From contig JAZUJK010000009.1 of the NCBI GenBank assembly GCA_045642705.1, forward strand, positions 39,236 to 103,235: a stretch of 64,000 nt of DNA, written 5' to 3'. The notes under the pieces were generated by a model. It did not search any database, had not been told where the DNA came from, and worked only from the letters and a program-made list of their open reading frames with translations. Source of the DNA: UBA1227 sp045642705. GTDB lineage: Bacteria > Bacillota > Clostridia > Oscillospirales > Acutalibacteraceae. The position numbers and the translations under genes are program-made. Below are positions 1-8,189 of the stretch, piece by piece (positions within the stretch are counted from its first letter, which is position 1; each line of letters opens with the position of its first letter).

Positions 1-201
1 ATGGAACTGTGCATACTTAGAATCTTTTGCTGCAAGCATTGGAACTAGAACAAGGATTCCAAAATAAGCAAGAACTGCATATACCTTGTTAGCTGCTACA
101 TCCTGTGGATCGAAATCAGCTGTTCTGTCTGGTGTATCATTGAGTTCCTTGGCTGCTTTTGTAAACTCTTCAGCCTTCTTATCAAAATCTTCTGCTTTCA
201 T
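1..201 (-). CDS. Small membrane protein, DUF4870/COG4818-like (3' end outside window)
   Basis: The N-terminal 67 codons are present; the reading frame stays open to the window edge, so the C-terminus is missing. A GGAGGT ribosome binding site precedes the ATG by a few bases. After a charged N-terminus of about 40 residues comes a hydrophobic helix with the pattern AVLAYFGILVLVP, then AAKDSKYAQFH. That order (short hydrophobic helix, then a K-D-S-x-x-A-x-F-H stretch) is typical of small predicted membrane proteins of the DUF4870/COG4818 type, whose role is unknown. It begins 13 bases after the stop of the FAD oxidase gene and probably belongs to the same TetR-controlled operon. Confidence 0.6.
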   Translation of the reverse strand, partial: MKAEDFDKKAEEFTKAAKELNDTPDRTADFDPQDVAANKVYAVLAYFGILVLVPMLAAKDSKYAQFH

Positions 202-214
202 AGTGACCTCCTAA

Positions 215-1975
215 TTATGCCTTACCCATATCGCTGTAACCGTCACGGAGGAATACCTTCTCCTCTTCCTTGAGGTCGAGACCGATTGTGCCACCTGGGT
301 TCATTGTGTAGTCAGGATCGAAATACTCCTTGAGAGCACGGAATGTACCATACTCTGTTCTACCTACTGAACCCTCGAGCCATGGAGCGAACATCTTACC
401 AATACCATGGTGATGTGAAAGTGCAGCGCCTGACTTCTGGATAGCATCAAGAATTGTCTTGTGATATGCCTTGAACTCTGCTGCTGTATCCATCTTGGCA
501 ATGAAGATGAAGTAGAGGTTAGCACCCTGTGGATAGCAGTGTGACATATGAGTTGTAACTACGCAGTTTGGAAGAGCGTGGCATACTTCACGTACATCGC
601 GATGTACCTGAGCCATGTTGGACCAGTTTACGCAGCACTCAAGTGTATCGATGATGATACCAAAGTCATGAAGTGAATCACGCATATATGGATCGTCAAA
701 TCTACCCTTTTCCCAACCCTTACATACGTAACCTGTAAGTGGGAAACCGCCGTGCTTTAGAGCAACCTTCATGATGTTTCTTGCAACATTCTTAGAATAG
801 CTCTTATCACCATCTGTGAATCCAAGGAAGAGACAACGCTCCATATCCTTGTAACCCATCTTCTCAAGAAGACCCTGAGCAGGTGTCTCGTCTACATTGT
901 AGAGACGAAGCATCATATTGGTCTCCTCTGGGTCAGAGAGACGGAATACTGATGAGAAACCGAACTCGCCCTGGAGACACTCACGTGCAAATTCCATAGC
1001 ATCTTCCCATGTCTTGAAGATATATGAGAAACGCTTTCTATTTTCTGGGTTGTAATGGAACACTTTAAGTGTTGCCTCTGTGCATACACCGAATGTACCT
1101 TCTGAACCCATCATAATCTGATTGAGGTTAGGACCTGTTGCCTCACGTGGATAACGTGATGTGATAATCTCGCCTCTTGGAGTTGCATACTTCTGCTGGA
1201 GGCAGATATCTGTGATACAACCATAGTAAGTTGAGTTCTGGCCTGAGCCTCTTGTTGTTACCCAGCCACCTACTGAAGAATACTCAAATGACTGTGGGAA
1301 ATGTCCGCATGTGAATGCGCGCTTTGCGCCAAATTCAGCAACTGCATTATTGAGGTGTGCCTCAAGGTCAGGACCTGACATACCAGTCTGAACTGTGATT
1401 GTCTGGTCAATCTCATTGAAACGGATAACCTTGTTATACTTGCGGCGCATATCAAGTGATACGCCGCCGAGTGTTGGCTCTACGCCACGTGTTACTGATG
1501 ATCCACCGCCATATACATAGAGAGGAATCTTGTTCTTAGCACAATAATCAACTGTCTTGTTGATCTGCTCAGCCTCTGATGGATAGAGAACTACATCTGG
1601 GAGGCTATCGAACTGACGCTCACGGATACGATAGAGGTCATATGCTGTCTGGCCATATGCAACTGAGAGTCTGTCATAGTCAGACTGTGACATATCATCA
1701 CCATATACTGACTTGAAGAAATCAAGATGCTCCTGTGCCATCTTAGGTGCGTACTCGCCCTTGAAGTCTACCTTCTCGAGACCTGTATCGCAACGATAAT
1801 GATCTACATATGTATCATCAATATCAAGTCTCTCCTTCATAAGCTTATAAAGAGACTCTTTTGGGAACTTAAAGTGATTAGGATCACCCCAACGGAAGAT
1901 TGATCTATAAGAATCTGATGGAGCTGCCTCTTTAATCCATTTTGGCTCAAAGCCTGAATAAGGTTTATATCCCAT
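215..1975 (-). CDS. FAD-binding oxidase, alkyl-DHAP synthase/D-lactate dehydrogenase-like
   Basis: A 586-residue flavoprotein of the PCMH/VAO superfamily (COG0277). The FAD-binding half starts near residue 128 and shows GGGSSVTRG (156-164) and GSEGTFG (290-296), the usual pyrophosphate-contacting loops. The C-terminal FAD-oxidase cap follows, with an HHHGIGK motif at 521-527. This His-rich motif and the overall length match alkyl-dihydroxyacetonephosphate synthase (ether-lipid pathway) better than classical glycolate or lactate oxidase, but bacterial members often have other 2-hydroxyacid substrates. It lies 15 bases downstream of the DUF1667 gene in an operon with GlpA- and GlpB-like flavoproteins, so a role in glycerol-3-phosphate/DHAP metabolism or ether-lipid synthesis is plausible but is inference. 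An AAAGGGGT site precedes the ATG. Confidence 0.8.
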   Translation of the reverse strand: MGYKPYSGFEPKWIKEAAPSDSYRSIFRWGDPNHFKFPKESLYKLMKERLDIDDTYVDHYRCDTGLEKVDFKGEYAPKMAQEHLDFFKSVYGDDMSQSDYDRLSVAYGQTAYDLYRIRERQFDSLPDVVLYPSEAEQINKTVDYCAKNKIPLYVYGGGSSVTRGVEPTLGGVSLDMRRKYNKVIRFNEIDQTITVQTGMSGPDLEAHLNNAVAEFGAKRAFTCGHFPQSFEYSSVGGWVTTRGSGQNSTYYGCITDICLQQKYATPRGEIITSRYPREATGPNLNQIMMGSEGTFGVCTEATLKVFHYNPENRKRFSYIFKTWEDAMEFARECLQGEFGFSSVFRLSDPEETNMMLRLYNVDETPAQGLLEKMGYKDMERCLFLGFTDGDKSYSKNVARNIMKVALKHGGFPLTGYVCKGWEKGRFDDPYMRDSLHDFGIIIDTLECCVNWSNMAQVHRDVREVCHALPNCVVTTHMSHCYPQGANLYFIFIAKMDTAAEFKAYHKTILDAIQKSGAALSHHHGIGKMFAPWLEGSVGRTEYGTFRALKEYFDPDYTMNPGGTIGLDLKEEEKVFLRDGYSDMGKA

Positions 1976-1990
1976 TTTAATTTACCCCTT

Positions 1991-2353
1991 TCATATCTGT
2001 GTAAGTAAGTCTGATGTGATAATTACATCTACACCGAGTCCTAGTACATTTGGAATAGCAACATCGCCGCGCTTCAATTGCTTATCAATTACTGTCTTGT
2101 TAATCTCCTTCATGACATCAAAGATTTTATCCTTTGGAATATCAGATGATACACGACAAGGTACTACTGGTGCATCCTTATAAATCGTCTTAATTGTTGA
2201 GCAGATGGTACGCATTGGATGGGTCATTTCGTTGATGGCAAATTCTCTGCCACGCTTACAGCTCTGACCTGTTACTTTCCACTCGCCGCCTTCTTTAGGC
2301 TCAATATTAATTGTGCAGCCACGTGGGCATGTTATACAAACAAGTTTACTCAT
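1991..2353 (-). CDS. DUF1667 family protein
   Basis: A 120-residue soluble protein opening with a Cys cluster (CITCPRGC, residues 6-13) and a further Cys at about residue 32 (SCKRG), suggesting a bound metal or Fe-S cluster. DUF1667 proteins are known mainly as the third partner of clostridial GlpA/GlpB-like pairs; their activity is undefined. The start codon overlaps the end of the GlpB-like gene by 8 bases, and GGAGGT lies about 11 bases upstream, which implies translational coupling. It probably supplies an electron-transfer or membrane-docking function analogous to GlpC, although it is far smaller than GlpC. Confidence 0.85.
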   Translation of the reverse strand: MSKLVCITCPRGCTINIEPKEGGEWKVTGQSCKRGREFAINEMTHPMRTICSTIKTIYKDAPVVPCRVSSDIPKDKIFDVMKEINKTVIDKQLKRGDVAIPNVLGLGVDVIITSDLLTQI

Positions 2354-3614
2354 GTTTCTTCATAACCTCCACTTCTGCTGTAATTGTGCTATATGACTTG
2401 AGGCTAGCCTTGGAGAAGTCGACCTCGACTCTCTCCATCTCTGGTGGCTTCAAGAAAGCATATTCTTTTTCAAATACTGTCTTGCCATCAGCCATAATCT
2501 TGAATGTTGCCTTCTCATAGACCTCTTTGCTTCTAAAGTAGAAGGTCACTGGCTTATCAACATTAAAGATATTTACGCTATGAGGTACGAGATAGAGAAG
2601 ATTATCATTTATCTTGATATTTACGCTCTCATGATCAGCAGTTGACTTATAATGAGCAGCAGCATAACCTGCGATCTCACCACTCTCTGATACATAGTCA
2701 ACGAGGTCATTTACATGAAGTGCATTACCGCATGAGAAAATGCCTGGTACTGATGTCATGAGTGTCTCATCACACTTAGGTCCCTTGGAGTGACCATCCA
2801 TTTGAACTTCAAGTGTCTCTGCAATCTCATTCTCAGGGATAAGTCCTACTGAGAGAATGAGAGCATCACACTCGATAATTTCCTCTGTGCCAGCTATTGG
2901 GTTCATTCTGTCATCTACTTCTGCAACCTCAACTGCTGTTAGTCTATCACTACCAAATACTCTTGTTACTGTATGTGAGAGATATAGTGGAATATTATAA
3001 TCATTGAGACATTGATGGATATTACGTGTGAGGCCTGATGGTGTTGGTTTTACTTCATATACACCTACAACCTCTGCGCCCTCGAGTGTCAAACGACGAG
3101 CCATGATAAGGCCGATATCGCCTGAGCCGAGTATTACGCACTTCTTAGTTGGTAACTGGCCTAGCAAATTAGTGAAATGCTGAGCTGTACCAGCTGTAAA
3201 TACGCCTGATGGGCGTGTGCCGTGAATAAATACCTGCTTTGCTGTACGCTCGCGGCAACCTGTTGCAAGGATGAGTGTCTTAGTCTCTATAACTTCAACG
3301 CCATCACGGCTAACTACTGTTGCCTTAAAGCCATCTTTTATTCTCTCAACGGAGGTTACGAATGTTAAAATCTTAGCTTCGATTCCGAGCTCTGTGAACT
3401 CGTCAATGAAGCGCTCGGCATATTCTGGACCTGAGAGTTTCTCGCCATATCTAACGAGACCAAATCCATCATGGATGCACTGCTTCAAGATACCGCCTAG
3501 GCGAGCCTCACGCTCAATTAGGATAACCTTGGCGCCTTCCTTGTGTGCAGATATTGCTGCAGCAAGGCCAGCAGGGCCACCGCCGATTACAAGTACATCA
3601 GCCATTCTAATCAT
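2346..3614 (-). CDS. FAD/NAD(P)-dependent oxidoreductase, GlpB-like
   Basis: A 422-residue pyridine-nucleotide-disulfide oxidoreductase-type flavoprotein. The N-terminal FAD Rossmann motif GGGPAGLAAA lies at about residues 11-20; the second (NAD) Rossmann motif GSGDIGLIMA is near residue 165, and a late FAD motif (GIFSCGNALHV) near residue 290. No redox CxxC pair of the thioredoxin reductase kind was seen. The last 70 residues form an extra beta-rich region. It overlaps the GlpA-like gene by 4 bases (ATGA), with GGAGGT placed for this ATG. In clostridial operons this protein pairs with the GlpA-like subunit, probably passing electrons from its flavin to a pyridine nucleotide or another acceptor. 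Confidence 0.8.
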   Translation of the reverse strand: MIRMADVLVIGGGPAGLAAAISAHKEGAKVILIEREARLGGILKQCIHDGFGLVRYGEKLSGPEYAERFIDEFTELGIEAKILTFVTSVERIKDGFKATVVSRDGVEVIETKTLILATGCRERTAKQVFIHGTRPSGVFTAGTAQHFTNLLGQLPTKKCVILGSGDIGLIMARRLTLEGAEVVGVYEVKPTPSGLTRNIHQCLNDYNIPLYLSHTVTRVFGSDRLTAVEVAEVDDRMNPIAGTEEIIECDALILSVGLIPENEIAETLEVQMDGHSKGPKCDETLMTSVPGIFSCGNALHVNDLVDYVSESGEIAGYAAAHYKSTADHESVNIKINDNLLYLVPHSVNIFNVDKPVTFYFRSKEVYEKATFKIMADGKTVFEKEYAFLKPPEMERVEVDFSKASLKSYSTITAEVEVMKKHE

Positions 3615-5341
3615 TCAGCCATACCTCCTTTTGTCTCGCCGTAGCAAATTACTGCTTCAGCGGAAGCTTTTCTAACATCAGATATTGCCATATTTCTCTG
3701 CTCGGCAATAATCTTAGTTACAAGTGGTGAACAGAATCCACCTTGACAACGTCCCATACCAGGACGAATACGTTTCTTAATTGCATCAACAGTTGGTGGG
3801 CAAAGTGGACGATTAAGTGCGTCTATAATCTCGCCCTTAGAAATTTCCTCACAACGGCATACGATCTCGCCATAATCAGGATTCTTGGCAATATAAGCTG
3901 CACGCTTTGCAGGGCTCATTTCCTTGAGCACTGGAACCGCATGGCGTTCTGGATGCCAACGCTTCTTCTTTTCAACTGGTGCTTCTTCACTCAGTCTATC
4001 AACTACCATTTTCTCAATATCGAGAGCAAAGGCAGGAGCCGCTGTGATACCCGGTGACTGAATACCGCCACAGTGAAGCATATTGTTGCAGCGTCTACCC
4101 CATTCAATTACGAAGTCCTCTTCAAATGTTGGAGCGCGAACACCTGTGAAGTATGTGATAATATCACGTTCATTTGCAACTGGGATTGTACCCTTTTGCT
4201 TAGTATATACTGTCTTGATGCTCTCTGGATGAGTTGCCTTATCCTCCTTGGAGTAGCACTCAACTGCATCAGGACCTGCAAGTATATTATTATGTACTGT
4301 ACGCATGAGTCCGCCGCCCTTGGTGTGACTCTTAGTCTGCTTCTTGAGATTTATATGCTGTACAGATGCAATTGTATCGATAATTCCAGCGGATTTCTTA
4401 TCCTGGATGGAATTAGTACCACGGCGTGGATGAATTGAATAGAAACGGTCATGTGCCATCTCTGCAATATCATCTGCAAATACACCAGCGGCATTTACAA
4501 CAATCTTAGGATAGATAGTGCCTCGGTTAGTCTTGACAGCAACAATATTGCCATCCTCTACAGTCATACCGAGTACTGCTGTATTGAGATATGCCTCTGC
4601 ACCATTCTCGACTGCATTTTCAGCATAGGCAATTGTAAGTCCATAAGGACATACAACTCCTGCCGAATCGTTATATACACCAAAGAGTATCTTGTCATTA
4701 ACCTTTGGTACATGCTTTCTAATAAAGTCTCTGCCAACGAAATGTGTATCTGTTACACCATCGTGGTGCTTTCTCCACAGGCAGAGGAAGAATACAGGAA
4801 GGAATAACCACCATTGAGTAAAGAGTGCATATTGTCCCTCGCGGCGGAATGGAACTTCCAGTTCCTCGCAGAGTTTATCATACATGTGGTTTCCAAGCAG
4901 AACGTACTTCTGCTTGAGGCTACCCTTGGACAGGTCAAAACCTACATGTACCTCTCCGTCGTTTGCGCCAGATGCCTGCATTGCAAAGTCTGATTCCTTC
5001 TCAACAAGCATTACACTGAGATCCCATTTACTAAGTTCTCTTGTGATGGCGCAACCGGAAATTCCGCCGCCTATTACGAGAACATCAGGAGTCTTGCCAT
5101 CCAGTGCATTGTCTGTAAGGGATGGTACTCGCATAGCCTCTGGCTCTGCACCGGTGAACTTGATATCATTGACAACGTGGATATTGCTATTCTTAGTTGC
5201 TGCTGTTGCACATGCATCAAAGACATCTTCCCACTTGTCAAGTTCACCTGTTACTCGGATGATATCATCCTCGAGAGTTACCTTAACTTTATCCCCATAT
5301 TTCTGGGATAATTTCTTTTGAATTTTCGCTAAATTTGCCAT
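3611..5341 (-). CDS. Glycerol-3-phosphate dehydrogenase-like flavoprotein (GlpA-like) with BFD [2Fe-2S] domain
   Basis: A 576-residue protein in three parts. Residues 1-65 form a small BON-like alpha/beta module ahead of the flavin fold, which is unusual for GlpA. The DAO-type FAD domain starts at GGGISG (91-96) and runs to about 460. The C-terminal BFD-like domain has Cys at 495, 497, 532 and 537 (CxC then CxxxxC), the expected ligands of a [2Fe-2S] cluster. A very hydrophobic stretch with aromatic ends at 177-189 (WWLFLPVFFLCLW) may dip into the membrane. First gene of a leftward operon; substrate probably glycerol-3-phosphate, though 2-hydroxyacids cannot be excluded. The promoter and palindrome upstream point to control by the divergent TetR protein. 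Confidence 0.8.
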   Translation of the reverse strand: MANLAKIQKKLSQKYGDKVKVTLEDDIIRVTGELDKWEDVFDACATAATKNSNIHVVNDIKFTGAEPEAMRVPSLTDNALDGKTPDVLVIGGGISGCAITRELSKWDLSVMLVEKESDFAMQASGANDGEVHVGFDLSKGSLKQKYVLLGNHMYDKLCEELEVPFRREGQYALFTQWWLFLPVFFLCLWRKHHDGVTDTHFVGRDFIRKHVPKVNDKILFGVYNDSAGVVCPYGLTIAYAENAVENGAEAYLNTAVLGMTVEDGNIVAVKTNRGTIYPKIVVNAAGVFADDIAEMAHDRFYSIHPRRGTNSIQDKKSAGIIDTIASVQHINLKKQTKSHTKGGGLMRTVHNNILAGPDAVECYSKEDKATHPESIKTVYTKQKGTIPVANERDIITYFTGVRAPTFEEDFVIEWGRRCNNMLHCGGIQSPGITAAPAFALDIEKMVVDRLSEEAPVEKKKRWHPERHAVPVLKEMSPAKRAAYIAKNPDYGEIVCRCEEISKGEIIDALNRPLCPPTVDAIKKRIRPGMGRCQGGFCSPLVTKIIAEQRNMAISDVRKASAEAVICYGETKGGMAE

Positions 5342-5364
5342 GTCAGCGACACCTCTTTTGGGTT

Positions 5365-5384
5365 AGTCGGTCAAACGACCGACT
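5365..5384. promoter_or_regulatory. Perfect palindromic operator between flavoenzyme operon and tetR
   Basis: Eight-base inverted arms AGTCGGTC / GACCGACT separated by AAAC. It sits just downstream of the inferred leftward transcription start and directly beside the -35 box of the rightward promoter, so one bound TetR dimer could block both. Symmetry and position are seen; binding by the adjacent TetR protein is inferred. Confidence 0.75.
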
Positions 5385-5413
5385 TTGACTATATTATATT
5401 ACATTTATATATA
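5385..5413 (+). promoter_or_regulatory. Promoter of tetR gene
   Basis: TTGACT (5385-5390) and TATATA (5408-5413), 17-base spacer. It overlaps the leftward promoter almost completely, face to face. Confidence 0.55.
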
Positions 5414-5421
5414 AAAGTCAA
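5393..5421 (-). promoter_or_regulatory. Sigma-A promoter of flavoenzyme operon
   Basis: On the minus strand, TTGACT (5421-5416) and a perfect TATAAT (5398-5393) are separated by 17 bases. Transcription should begin near 5386, placing the palindrome at roughly +2 to +21. Confidence 0.75.
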
Positions 5422-5483
5422 CTGGACGGACCTCACAAAAAATGCTACAATGAGACATACAAAATGACAATTGGAGGTCCAAA

Positions 5484-6047
5484 ATGGCTGCTCCACGTAA
5501 GGAAAATGTAAAAGATATCATAATGGATGCAACTGAGCATCTACTGGAGACTCACTCCCTCGGAGACCTATCCCTCGCCTCTATCGCAAGCGAGGCTGGC
5601 ATATCCAAGGGCACTCTCTATTACCACTATAAAACCAAGGAGGATATCCTCCTCGATATAACAGACCGCTATCTTGAAGTTCAATGGAACAACTGGATCA
5701 CATGGGTTGAGGATAAGGAAAAGGATACCTCTCTCCACCGTCTTATCAAGTATGCAATCGAAGGAAACTTAAAGGTCACCGGTCCCCGCCTCCACCTTCT
5801 CTATAACGCATGTGTTGGCAATGAGTATGTTAGGGAATCTCTCATCAAACGTTATGAGAAATTCCAGCGTGACTTTGCCCACCGCATAGCAGAGCGTGCG
5901 GGCGACGAAAATGCGGAATACCTCGCGTGGACCGCACTTCTCATCTCAGATGGGCTTATCGTTCAAAAAGCCCTAGATAACCCAGATATCGATGTAGATG
6001 AATATATCAAGCAAACTGATGAATTCATCAAGAAACTAAGCATATAA
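5484..6047 (+). CDS. TetR/AcrR family transcriptional regulator
   Basis: A 187-residue one-component repressor. The helix-turn-helix lies at about residues 25-55, with the typical SLASIASEAGISKGTLYYHY pattern followed by KEDIL. The rest is an all-helical ligand-binding and dimerisation region with no close similarity I can name. A GGAGG site lies 7 bases before the ATG. It is divergent from the flavoenzyme operon and shares with it a promoter region bearing a perfect palindrome, so it probably represses that operon and itself; the inducer is unknown, perhaps a lipid or glycerol metabolite. It ends at a strong bidirectional terminator. Confidence 0.9.
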   Translation: MAAPRKENVKDIIMDATEHLLETHSLGDLSLASIASEAGISKGTLYYHYKTKEDILLDITDRYLEVQWNNWITWVEDKEKDTSLHRLIKYAIEGNLKVTGPRLHLLYNACVGNEYVRESLIKRYEKFQRDFAHRIAERAGDENAEYLAWTALLISDGLIVQKALDNPDIDVDEYIKQTDEFIKKLSI

Positions 6048-6064
6048 AACAATATATAAAAAAC

Positions 6065-6093
6065 TAAGGCCTCAGGAAAAACCTGAGGCCTTA
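6065..6093. terminator. Bidirectional terminator between tetR and the anchored surface protein
   Basis: Twelve-base stem TAAGGCCTCAGG / CCTGAGGCCTTA with an AAAAA loop, A-rich on the left and T-rich (CTTTTTC) on the right. It serves the two convergent genes. Confidence 0.85.
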
Positions 6094-6104
6094 AACTTTT
6101 TCAA

Positions 6105-8174
6105 TTAGTCAGCTGACTGCTCAAATGGAACACTACCGAATTCCTTACCTGCTTCATATGGAAGAACGAATGGAGCTTCCTCAAGGGCTGCTGCAAGTTC
6201 CTCTTCTGGAGTTGGTGCTGGAGCGATAGGCTCAACTGGAGCGATTGGCTCAACTGGAGCAATTGGCTCGATTGGAGCGATTGGCTCGATTGGAGCAATT
6301 GGCTCTACTGGAGCAATTGGCTCAACTGGAGCGATTGGCTCTACTGGAGCGATTGGCTCTACTGGAGCAATTGGCTCTACTGGAGCATCTGCTACTGCAG
6401 CTGCAGCAATTGGTGTACCTGCTGCTGCCATAACTGCTGCCATTGAAGCTGCGAAATCAGACATTGGAGCTGCTGGCGCTACTGGCTCAACTGGAGCAAT
6501 TGGCTCGATTGGAGCGATTGGCTCTACTGGAGCTGCTGGAGCTGGCATTCCATTCTCTGCTGCAAATGCTGCTGCAAATGCTGCTTCCTCTGGTGACAAT
6601 TCAGCCTGTGGAGCTGCAAATGCTGGCTCAGCTGGAGCTACTGGCTCAACTGGAGCTGCTGCCATAGGAGTTACAGGCTCAACTGGTGTTGCCATCTCTA
6701 CTGGCGCTTCGAATGCAGGAGCTGCTGCCATCTCTGGCTCTGCTGCTATTGCAGGAGCAGGCTCTGCTGCAAATGGCTCTGCGAATGCTGCAGCAGATAC
6801 TGGAGCAGCATCTTCGATACCCTCAGCGCCTTCTACTTCGTAACCTGATGGTGCGAAATTATAGCCTGATGTGAATGGAGATACGATATCCTCATCGCCT
6901 TCGATTGGTGGAGGTGGTGTATATCCGTTATCATCATCACCGCGACGCTTCTTAATGATAGCGATAATTATAATTGCAAGAATTGCAAGAACAAGTAAAA
7001 TACCGAGACCGATGAGAGCGAAGAGAAGGAACTTAGACATTCCAGAATCGTCCTCTTCTGGCTCATAATTTACTGTGAATGAATATGTGAGCTGATTACC
7101 CTGTTCATTAGAAACAATTACCTGTACTACTGAACCATTTGTAACCTTCTCTGCACCGATTACCTGTACAGTGTCATCACCATAAGCTGTTGCATCAACA
7201 ACAAGTGAATTTGTGTACTTAGGTACTGTGAGAGTGTAATCATATACGCCTTCCTGGAGTACAGGAGTGATATCCTCAGCGCCATTCATGATCTTGAGGA
7301 ACTCAAGTCCGAGGCCCTGCTCATCAGGATCTACAGAAGCACCTGGTGTCTGAGTCTTGACTGTGTACATCTTAACTGTACCATCTGTGCCCTTAACTGT
7401 GATCTTGATTGTATCGCCTGGCTTCCAGTTCTCTGTTCCTCTAATTGTTACTGTTGCGCCATCATCTGCTGGTACAGCAACGATTGGGAATGATGTAGCA
7501 TCCTCAGGAACTGTTGCGATATATGTTGTTGCATTAGGATTAAATGCCTTATTGAACTGATAGTCACCAGCTGACAAGCTCTTAAGGTTAGCAGCTGTTG
7601 AAGCCTTAGTAGTTGATGGCTTTGTAACTGGCTTAGTTACTACTGGCTTAGTTACTACTGGCTTAGTTGTAGAAGCCTTAGTTGTAGAAGTTGTTGGCTT
7701 TGTTGTTGGCTTAGTAGTTGGCTTAGTAGTTGGCTTAGTAGTCGGCTTAGTTGTTGGCTTTGTAGTCGGCTTTGTTGTAGGCTTAGTTGTTGGCTTTGTT
7801 GTCTCTTCTGTTACAGTTACTGTCAAAGTCTTAGTACCTGTAATTTCTTCACCAGTAGTTGAATCTGAAATAGCATAGAGCTCTACGCTAATTTTAGCAG
7901 TACCTTTTTTAACGCCCTTAACTGTGATGCTTACGCTATTTTTTTCAACCCATTCCTTACTTGAAGAAACAGTAGCGACACTGGTATCAGATGATGTGAT
8001 ATTAACTCTACCAGTAGCATTGTTTGCTACTATATTAAATGTTCCAGAGCTACCTTCAGTGATAGACATGCTGGATTTAGATAATGTAACACTTCCGAGC
8101 GCGAATGCGTTCAAAGGGAGAACGCATACGAGAAGGAGTAGTGCAAGAAATACGGCTACAATTTTTTTCTTCAT
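6105..8174 (-). CDS. Membrane-anchored surface protein with Ig-like and cadherin-like domains and Pro/Ala-rich cytoplasmic tail
   Basis: A 689-residue protein of unknown function. Residues 1-26 are a signal peptide; about 27-118 form a bacterial Ig-like (BIG2-type) domain; 120-190 are roughly ten TTKP repeats ending in Thr/Lys/Pro-rich sequence, a probable wall-spanning linker. Two cadherin-like beta-sandwich domains follow (about 195-278 and 288-371). One transmembrane helix lies at about 378-405, followed by KKRRGDDD, so the last 280 residues should be cytoplasmic. That tail is Ala/Pro/Glu-rich with about nine VEPIAP/IEPIAP repeats and a short conserved-looking end. There is no LPxTG motif. 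It starts 15 bases after the dockerin protein gene and is probably cotranscribed with it. It could be a surface sensor, scaffold or wall-linking protein. Confidence 0.8.
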   Translation of the reverse strand: MKKKIVAVFLALLLLVCVLPLNAFALGSVTLSKSSMSITEGSSGTFNIVANNATGRVNITSSDTSVATVSSSKEWVEKNSVSITVKGVKKGTAKISVELYAISDSTTGEEITGTKTLTVTVTEETTKPTTKPTTKPTTKPTTKPTTKPTTKPTTKPTTKPTTSTTKASTTKPVVTKPVVTKPVTKPSTTKASTAANLKSLSAGDYQFNKAFNPNATTYIATVPEDATSFPIVAVPADDGATVTIRGTENWKPGDTIKITVKGTDGTVKMYTVKTQTPGASVDPDEQGLGLEFLKIMNGAEDITPVLQEGVYDYTLTVPKYTNSLVVDATAYGDDTVQVIGAEKVTNGSVVQVIVSNEQGNQLTYSFTVNYEPEEDDSGMSKFLLFALIGLGILLVLAILAIIIIAIIKKRRGDDDNGYTPPPPIEGDEDIVSPFTSGYNFAPSGYEVEGAEGIEDAAPVSAAAFAEPFAAEPAPAIAAEPEMAAAPAFEAPVEMATPVEPVTPMAAAPVEPVAPAEPAFAAPQAELSPEEAAFAAAFAAENGMPAPAAPVEPIAPIEPIAPVEPVAPAAPMSDFAASMAAVMAAAGTPIAAAAVADAPVEPIAPVEPIAPVEPIAPVEPIAPVEPIAPIEPIAPIEPIAPVEPIAPVEPIAPAPTPEEELAAALEEAPFVLPYEAGKEFGSVPFEQSAD
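6220..6387 (-). repeat. 18-bp tandem repeat within coding sequence (VEPIAP units)
   Basis: About nine imperfect copies of an 18-base unit (plus strand GGAGCGATTGGCTCTACT) encode the VEPIAP/IEPIAP hexapeptides of the cytoplasmic tail. A shorter block of the same unit lies at about 6487-6535. The unit keeps frame, so copy-number change would lengthen or shorten the tail without breaking it. Confidence 0.9.
7685..7803 (-). repeat. 12-bp tandem repeat within coding sequence (TTKP units)
   Basis: About ten copies of a 12-base unit (plus strand GGCTTAGTTGTT with variants) encode the TTKP linker of the anchored surface protein. The degeneracy at third codon positions shows that selection acts on the peptide. 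Confidence 0.9.
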
Positions 8175-8189
8175 TATTTATTCCCCCTT

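Noticed and set aside
3743..4807. Run of plus-strand Cys-rich ORFs opposite the GlpA-like gene
   Set aside because: They lack ribosome binding sites and lie entirely inside a well-supported flavoprotein gene on the other strand.
6220..6540. Regular repeats that might be read as a CRISPR array, and plus-strand Leu-rich ORFs across them
   Set aside because: The 18-bp units are tandem without spacers and encode VEPIAP peptides in the minus-strand gene; the plus-strand ORFs are shadows of these repeats.
7610..7805. 12-bp repeats as possible iteron or origin
   Set aside because: They encode the TTKP linker in frame with third-position variation, so selection is on the peptide.
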